Origin: an uncultured Bacteroidales bacterium
GTDB taxonomy: Bacteria; Bacteroidota; Bacteroidia; Bacteroidales; Bacteroidaceae
Assembly: GCA_937901185.1 (NCBI GenBank)
Contig: CALCHR010000234.1
Coordinates: forward strand, 1-10,715
Reading direction: 5' to 3'
Length of the DNA: 10,715 nucleotides
The translations under genes and the position numbers were made by a program. The notes below the pieces were generated by a model. The model was not told the origin of the DNA. It saw only the letters and a program-made list of their open reading frames with translations, and ran no database searches. Below, piece after piece: positions 7,142 through 10,715 of this stretch (the stretch's first letter is position 1; each line of letters opens with the position of its first letter).

Positions 7142-7174
7142 AATAAAAGAAGCTATTAAATAGCTTCTTTTATT
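7142..7174 (-). terminator. Intrinsic terminator after the nucleotidyltransferase gene
   Basis: Bases 7142-7157 and 7159-7174 are an inverted repeat. In practice the stem is GAAGCTATT/AATAGCTTC with a small A/T loop. On the minus strand the stem is followed by TTTTATTTTA, a U-rich tail. It sits 10 bases after the TAA at 7186-7184 and 18 bases before the next promoter box. Confidence 0.8.
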
Positions 7175-7183
7175 AATTTTAAA

Positions 7184-7816
7184 TTATAAAAGCGTTTCAT
7201 CGACTTTGCCACGAATATCATAATATTTACCAGGAATCTTGTTCATAGCGATTTCCATAATATTAGACATATCATACTTGCCATTTTCGTATGAAGAGGC
7301 TTCTATGACAAAAGGCAGCTGTCTTATTGTATTTAAAGCTCTAGAAACCTCTGCTGACTTTAAGTTATAAATAAAGAACATACCATTATCTTGTATAATA
7401 GGAGGGTTACCAAAAGCAGCTTGTGTTAGTTGCACATAAGCATCTTCACGTGCACGTCTATCTAAGCGCTCTTGTAACGATAACCGTTTAGAAATCAACT
7501 CATTACGATATAACTTTAAATCATCTAAATAGCCATCATTACGGAGCTCTTTAAAAGCAAGATTTTCCAGAGAGTACTCGCTACTCGCAACACCTTTTTT
7601 GCGTAGTTTCTCATATATTTCTTCGAGCAACTTTACTACTTTAGTCTCATCTTTTAATTTATCTGCTTTAAAGTCTGTTGCAATACTTTCGCATTTAGCT
7701 TCCCATTTTTCAACTAAATCTGCAAGAGCTTCCTTATCATATTCCGGTATTTCTTCTGGAACTGGCTGGCGTACCCAGTTGTTTTTCTTAACAGAGTATA
7801 CGCCATTGCTCTGTCT
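7184..7816 (-). CDS. Nucleotidyltransferase, C-terminal part, in +1 frame relative to the N-terminal part
   Basis: The frame is open from 7816 (just after a TAG) to TAA at 7186-7184, 210 codons. It has no usable start at its head: the first possible one is TTG at 7630, which has no ribosome-binding site and would discard 62 coding-looking residues. Those residues begin SNGVYSVKKNNWVRQP. As I recall, phage nucleotidyltransferases carry a GVYS...W motif shortly after the catalytic domain, which makes this segment the continuation of the gene ending at 7788. The stretch SLENLAFKELRNDGYLDDL and the following helices also look like the conserved C-terminal part of that family. The last 100 residues are an additional domain I do not recognise. 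Joined, the protein would be about 479 residues. It closes the operon before a terminator. Confidence 0.75.
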   Translation of the reverse strand, partial: RQSNGVYSVKKNNWVRQPVPEEIPEYDKEALADLVEKWEAKCESIATDFKADKLKDETKVVKLLEEIYEKLRKKGVASSEYSLENLAFKELRNDGYLDDLKLYRNELISKRLSLQERLDRRAREDAYVQLTQAAFGNPPIIQDNGMFFIYNLKSAEVSRALNTIRQLPFVIEASSYENGKYDMSNIMEIAMNKIPGKYYDIRGKVDETLL

Positions 7817-8624
7817 CTACAAAAAGCTCTACAGGGATATCATAGAGTTTGATATCAAGTTGTTTATTAAATAATGTGCGGAAGGCTCCATAAAGAGCTG
7901 CTGCCACCTCAGGAGCATATTTAGTACCTCTGGTGTCTGCTAATATGTGTAAGTCAATATCGCTGTTTTTTGTGTAGTTATAGCTTGCGTTAGAGCCAAT
8001 TAATAAGATATCTGTAACTTTAATCTTAATGTCCTGTTCTTTTAGATCTGCTAAAAACTCATCAACGATTTCTAGCATCTTTTTACGAACAGCTGTTTTA
8101 AGTAGCTTATCTTTTGTAAACAGCTTTGGATTTAGCATCTCGTGTTTTTCGACAGCTTCAATAAGCTTAATACGCCCAGTCGCTTGTGCTTGGTCAACTA
8201 GCTTTGAAATTATAGATGCATTATCTGGACTAATCCAGATTTCCACATACTTGCGCATTTCTGCTTCAGTAACTTTCCAAAACTTAAGTGATTGCTTTAG
8301 TGCTTTTGCTAAGTCATCCCAACCAATAGTCACAGCCAGTATAAAATGACGTAAAGCCATTACCTTTGTTTGATCGGCAGAAGGTACAGGCATTTTCTTA
8401 CGTGTAGCGTACTTAACAGCACTTTCATGCCCACGTGGTCCAACTGTCCAGGCTAAGCCTCTTGGATTGCATTTAAAATGGCGTTTAGGGTCTTCTATCC
8501 ATTTTTGGAACTCAGATGGAGACTTATTTGCCTTGGCAGTGTCATAGCTAAGCTTAGCTGTAACAATATAAACGGCATCCTCAATGTCAGGAATTATTTC
8601 TTTTTCAATAATAATATCTGGCAT
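7788..8624 (-). CDS. Nucleotidyltransferase-fold protein, N-terminal and catalytic part, ending early at TAA
   Basis: The start is ATG at 8624 with GAGGAG 8 bases upstream, inside the end of the preceding gene, whose TAA is one base away; the two are likely translationally coupled. The 278 residues contain the polymerase-beta-type signature GSNASYNYTKNSDIDLH: G210-S211 and the metal-binding pair D222/D224, with E266 (VELFVE) as candidate third carboxylate. The fold transfers nucleotides to protein, RNA or small-molecule targets; the substrate here is unknown. The 200-residue N-terminal region is mainly helical and unassigned. The frame ends in VETEQWRILC and a TAA, while the adjacent +1 frame reads SNGVYSV and continues for 200 residues. 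The gene therefore appears interrupted by a +1 shift or a one-base indel around 7808. Confidence 0.85.
   Translation of the reverse strand: MPDIIIEKEIIPDIEDAVYIVTAKLSYDTAKANKSPSEFQKWIEDPKRHFKCNPRGLAWTVGPRGHESAVKYATRKKMPVPSADQTKVMALRHFILAVTIGWDDLAKALKQSLKFWKVTEAEMRKYVEIWISPDNASIISKLVDQAQATGRIKLIEAVEKHEMLNPKLFTKDKLLKTAVRKKMLEIVDEFLADLKEQDIKIKVTDILLIGSNASYNYTKNSDIDLHILADTRGTKYAPEVAAALYGAFRTLFNKQLDIKLYDIPVELFVETEQWRILC
7790..7816 (-). other. Overlap zone of the apparent +1 frame break in the nucleotidyltransferase gene
   Basis: The +1 frame has a TAG at 7819-7817 and the upstream frame a TAA at 7790-7788, so any switch must fall between them. Family logic puts it near 7808: reading GAG (7811-7809), skipping C7808 and continuing AAT GGC GTA TAC gives VETE-NGVYSV. 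This is upstream of the stop, in contrast to the classical stop-codon-driven shift, so an indel is the simpler reading here. Confidence 0.6.
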
Positions 8625-8625
8625 A

Positions 8626-9381
8626 TTAATACTCCTCTCTGGAAGCCCTTAGCGCATCCATTCTAGCAGGAATTACCCACTTTAGGTTGCATGCATCACA
8701 GAATCTGCCTGCCTCGTAAGGTGCATATGGCTCTGGGTTATTGCCGTAACCATTCAAAGGCTCACCACATTTAGCACATCGTCCATCGTTTAGCTTAGCA
8801 CCGTATACATCAATGTCTTCAAAAGACAAGTCAAAGGCATTTTCTACAATAGCTTCTTCTAGCTCTGTTGCATCAGTCATTCTATCTTCATAGGCATTCT
8901 TAAACTCTGTGTCAGAAGCCTTGTTCACATTAGCAAAGTGCTTTCTATCTTCCTCTTTTTTAATAGAAAGGTCATAGTCCATAACTTTTACTTTATTTTT
9001 GTCATATAAGATACCATCATCATAATAGTAAATAATATCACTATTCATAAGTTTTGTGACATCTTTTTCATCGCCAAGATTATTTAAAGTGTAAACTGAG
9101 CAGTTCGCATCATCAAGGTCAATTAGTGCTTTTAAGATTTCAGCTTTGTTTGAGCAGAAAATATTTTGTGGTCTAATATAATATCTGCGCACGTAGCGTT
9201 TAGCCTCAGTCAAACCACCGCTTACGCCAGTACTATTTGCAAGAGCAATGTCACTTGTACCCATAGCGGTATTAAATCTATTAATATTTAATCCAATGTC
9301 ACCTGTAGTGATACTCATAGAATCGTAGACAGGCTTTTTTCTACGATGTACTCTTCGTTTTTTTTCTGTAATATTAGTCAT
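8626..9381 (-). CDS. Zinc-ribbon protein, 251 residues, function unknown
   Basis: The start chosen is ATG at 9381. The longer frame begins with GTG at 9396, but the AAGGAG site (9401-9396) overlaps that GTG and so cannot serve it; it lies 14 bases before the ATG, rather long but workable. The N-terminus is very basic (EKKRRVHRRKK, about residues 6-16). Residues 75-165 are mixed alpha/beta and unassigned. The C-terminal part carries CAKCG and FCDAC, two CxxC knuckles (C202, C205, C228, C231) about 22 residues apart, a typical zinc ribbon. It may bind nucleic acid or a protein partner. It is the first gene of a unit with the nucleotidyltransferase, separated by one base, so the two products are probably made together and may act together. 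No enzymatic motif is visible. Confidence 0.85.
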   Translation of the reverse strand: MTNITEKKRRVHRRKKPVYDSMSITTGDIGLNINRFNTAMGTSDIALANSTGVSGGLTEAKRYVRRYYIRPQNIFCSNKAEILKALIDLDDANCSVYTLNNLGDEKDVTKLMNSDIIYYYDDGILYDKNKVKVMDYDLSIKKEEDRKHFANVNKASDTEFKNAYEDRMTDATELEEAIVENAFDLSFEDIDVYGAKLNDGRCAKCGEPLNGYGNNPEPYAPYEAGRFCDACNLKWVIPARMDALRASREEY

Positions 9382-9395
9382 AACGCTAATCGGCA

Positions 9396-9401
9396 CTCCT
9401 T
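9396..9401 (-). promoter_or_regulatory. Ribosome-binding site that decides the zinc-ribbon protein start
   Basis: AAGGAG on the minus strand shares its last base with the GTG at 9396-9394, leaving no spacing for that start. The next in-frame start, ATG at 9381, is 14 bases downstream and is preferred. Confidence 0.6.
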
Positions 9402-9422
9402 AGTGTTAGTTACTTATTTAGA

Positions 9423-9473
9423 ATAGTCGCAGCGGTGGTGAAAGGCTAAGTCCACCGCTGCTTTAACGACTAT
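9423..9473 (-). promoter_or_regulatory. Long 5'-terminal hairpin in the leader of the zinc-ribbon/nucleotidyltransferase mRNA
   Basis: On the minus strand GCAGCGGTGG (9461-9452) pairs perfectly with CCACCGCTGC (9438-9429) around the 13-base loop ACTTAGCCTTTCA. Below it ATAGTC (9473-9468) pairs with GACTAT (9428-9423), leaving a 6-base one-sided bulge GTTAAA. The stem begins about 5 bases after the promoter box, so the 5' end of the transcript would be base-paired. There is no U-run after it, so it is not a terminator. An mRNA-stabilising or protein-binding leader is likely; no known riboswitch class is recognised. Confidence 0.75.
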
Positions 9474-9477
9474 CGTA

Positions 9478-9486
9478 TAATTTAGC
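9478..9486 (-). promoter_or_regulatory. Putative phage late promoter box GCTAAATTA upstream of the zinc-ribbon/nucleotidyltransferase unit
   Basis: This is an exact minus-strand copy of the shared 9-mer, within TTTGCTAAATTATAC. It abuts the U-run of the preceding terminator: the T stretch of the terminator tail runs straight into the box. The expected start of transcription, by analogy with T4 late promoters, is about 5-7 bases downstream, at the base of the 9423-9473 hairpin. Confidence 0.7.
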
Positions 9487-9493
9487 AAAAAAA

Positions 9494-9522
9494 TAAAGTC
9501 TCATACTCAGTATGAGACTTTA
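9494..9522 (-). terminator. Strong intrinsic terminator after the VWA gene
   Basis: A perfect 12-bp stem (9494-9505 with 9511-9522: TAAAGTCTCATA/TATGAGACTTTA) has a 5-base loop and is followed on the minus strand by TTTTTTT. It starts 7 bases after the TAA of the VWA gene and ends the upstream transcription unit. Confidence 0.9.
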
Positions 9523-9528
9523 TATATT

Positions 9529-10715
9529 TTAATAATAACTTGCACCGACGAACATATACTGGAATGAACCACGTCTACCACGGAGCTCTTTTAGAGCTTT
9601 ATTTGATACGCTACTATTTTTCCATAGCCACCAAACGCAACCGTCAACACGAGTTATACCGTTATCTCCAGTAGGTCTGTTCCACCGCTCGTAGCCGTCT
9701 AAATCACTATCAGACAATATTACGACATTCTTTGCCTTAGAGCCTTTAATATGTTGTAAAGCAGCGTGCCAACCTTCTGCACGACCGTCTGCACGAGCAG
9801 CTTCTGCATTTGTTGTAACACCTGCGGCAGACATATAGAAAATCTTAAGGTCGATTTCGCCACGATTATGGAACTCATTAATAACGCTAATGGCACGCTT
9901 GCCGATTTCAACATCTTTATTTGACCAAGAACCAGACTGGTCAAAATATACGTGTACAGTTGGAATTAGCTCATCGCCATCACGAATAAAGCCTTTTTTG
10001 ATAATGCTAGGATCATCTTCGTGACGTCTATCCAGTGCTGCCCAAGAATCGACCTCTTCATCAGAAATATCAACCTGGTCTTTAACTGCTTTATAGAGAT
10101 TTTTCTTGAAAGCATCTAAGCCAGGTAGGCCTTTAATCTTAGCATAACGAGCTCTTTCTTTTTCACTGGCACGAGCAGCAGCTTTGTCAGCACGTACATG
10201 TTCTGCATCTTCACGTTCAAGCTCAGCACGTTTTGTAGGGTCTCGCATATCGCCTGCTATTTCTTTTGCTCGATCTTCTAAGTCATCGCTCCAAGAAACC
10301 GGTTTTACTTTATTAACCATATCCATAGTAGAGGCAAGTAAGTCATTAAACTCGGTATTAGACATCTGAGAGATAAGACTATCAACAGCTTCTTGTAACA
10401 GCTTCTCCTCCAGAGCTTCAGATACAGGAATTCCTCGCTTAGTCATCAGGTCACGTAGTCCTTGTATAGCACCTTTACGAGCATCACCTTCTAATTTACT
10501 TAGAATACGCTTAGCAGCTTCAAAGGTTGACTCAACTTCCTCAGGAGGTGGCCCATCTGGTCCGTCTCCACCTGGACTGCGTTTAAATGGATTTTGATAA
10601 AGCTTTTTAGGAGGAGGTCCTTTACCATCCCAAGTTTCTAGGTCGTCGTCATCTGGCTCGTAGTCGGGATCTTCTTCTGGTGGATCACCCGGTTCATCTT
10701 CTGTTTCAGTGGGAG
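9529..10715 (-). CDS. VWA-domain protein (MIDAS motif), 5' end beyond window
   Basis: An ATG lies at 10446, but the frame stays open and coding-like up to the right edge, so the start is outside the window; 394 residues are visible plus a TAA stop at 9531-9529. The first 45 visible residues are rich in Pro, Glu and Asp (PPEEDP, YEPDDDD). A charged helical region follows (visible residues 70-215, high in Lys/Arg/Glu/Ala). The C-terminal 150 residues form a von Willebrand A-type domain: VYFDQSGSW gives the DxSxS metal-ion-dependent adhesion site (D258, S260, S262), and VVILSDSDLDG supplies the distal MIDAS aspartate. VWA proteins of this architecture often partner a MoxR-type AAA+ ATPase in bacteria and phages. 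None is visible here, but it could lie just to the right. The role in phage is unknown. The gene ends at a strong terminator. Confidence 0.85.
   Translation of the reverse strand, partial: PTETEDEPGDPPEEDPDYEPDDDDLETWDGKGPPPKKLYQNPFKRSPGGDGPDGPPPEEVESTFEAAKRILSKLEGDARKGAIQGLRDLMTKRGIPVSEALEEKLLQEAVDSLISQMSNTEFNDLLASTMDMVNKVKPVSWSDDLEDRAKEIAGDMRDPTKRAELEREDAEHVRADKAAARASEKERARYAKIKGLPGLDAFKKNLYKAVKDQVDISDEEVDSWAALDRRHEDDPSIIKKGFIRDGDELIPTVHVYFDQSGSWSNKDVEIGKRAISVINEFHNRGEIDLKIFYMSAAGVTTNAEAARADGRAEGWHAALQHIKGSKAKNVVILSDSDLDGYERWNRPTGDNGITRVDGCVWWLWKNSSVSNKALKELRGRRGSFQYMFVGASYY

Noticed and set aside
7184..7630. Independent 148-residue gene starting at TTG 7630
   Set aside because: No ribosome-binding site, and the frame continues upstream for 62 coding-like residues that include the nucleotidyltransferase motif GVYS.
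9382..9396. GTG start at 9396 for the zinc-ribbon protein
   Set aside because: The only ribosome-binding site overlaps the GTG itself, leaving no spacing; ATG 9381 is the better start.
1..10715. tRNA genes, CRISPR arrays, insertion sequences or integrase/attachment sites
   Set aside because: No cloverleaf-like sequence, regularly spaced repeats, terminal inverted repeats or transposase/integrase motifs were seen on either strand.

Overview
This window looks like part of the head-morphogenesis and DNA-packaging block of a tailed bacteriophage (Caudoviricetes) with a T4-like, myovirus-type head module. The basis is the set and order of genes, read on the minus strand from right to left: large terminase, gp20-like portal, two small proteins, then a gp21-like prohead protease. 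This parallels T4 genes 17, 20, 67/68 and 21, but no tail sheath or tube genes lie between terminase and portal. Every credible gene is on the minus strand, the DNA is AT-rich, ribosome-binding sites are of the GGAG/AAGG type, and no bacterial housekeeping gene is visible. The host cannot be named from the sequence. The unusual neighbours (VWA, zinc-ribbon, nucleotidyltransferase and SWIM proteins) suggest a large-genome myovirus, which is an inference.

Layout, right to left (direction of transcription): a VWA-domain protein running off the right edge (9529 to beyond 10715), closed by a strong intrinsic terminator. A promoter-like box and a long 5' hairpin follow (9423-9486), leading a zinc-ribbon protein (8626-9381) and a nucleotidyltransferase (8624 to 7184). 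The nucleotidyltransferase is interrupted by an apparent +1 frameshift near 7808. After a second terminator and promoter box come a SWIM zinc-finger protein (6176-7084), the large terminase (6151 to 4114, interrupted by an apparent +1 frameshift at about 5638), the portal (2149-4101) and a 156-residue helical protein (1646-2116), ending at a third terminator. A third promoter box leads a 128-residue protein with an acidic tail (1139-1525). A fourth leads the prohead protease (1063 past the left edge), whose visible C-terminal part is a long acidic tail.

All four promoter boxes share the identical 9-mer GCTAAATTA and sit in the only four sizeable gaps between transcription units. This is best explained as a phage late promoter similar to those of T4-type phages. 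Three of the four boxes directly follow a terminator hairpin, so the late region is divided into separately driven units.

Functionally, portal, protease and the small acidic proteins would build the prohead, and the terminase would pump DNA through the portal. The roles of the SWIM, zinc-ribbon, nucleotidyltransferase and VWA proteins are not established by the sequence. The main points for a second look are the two +1 frame breaks in conserved genes, the shared promoter 9-mer with 5'-end hairpins, and the acidic tails on five different proteins.
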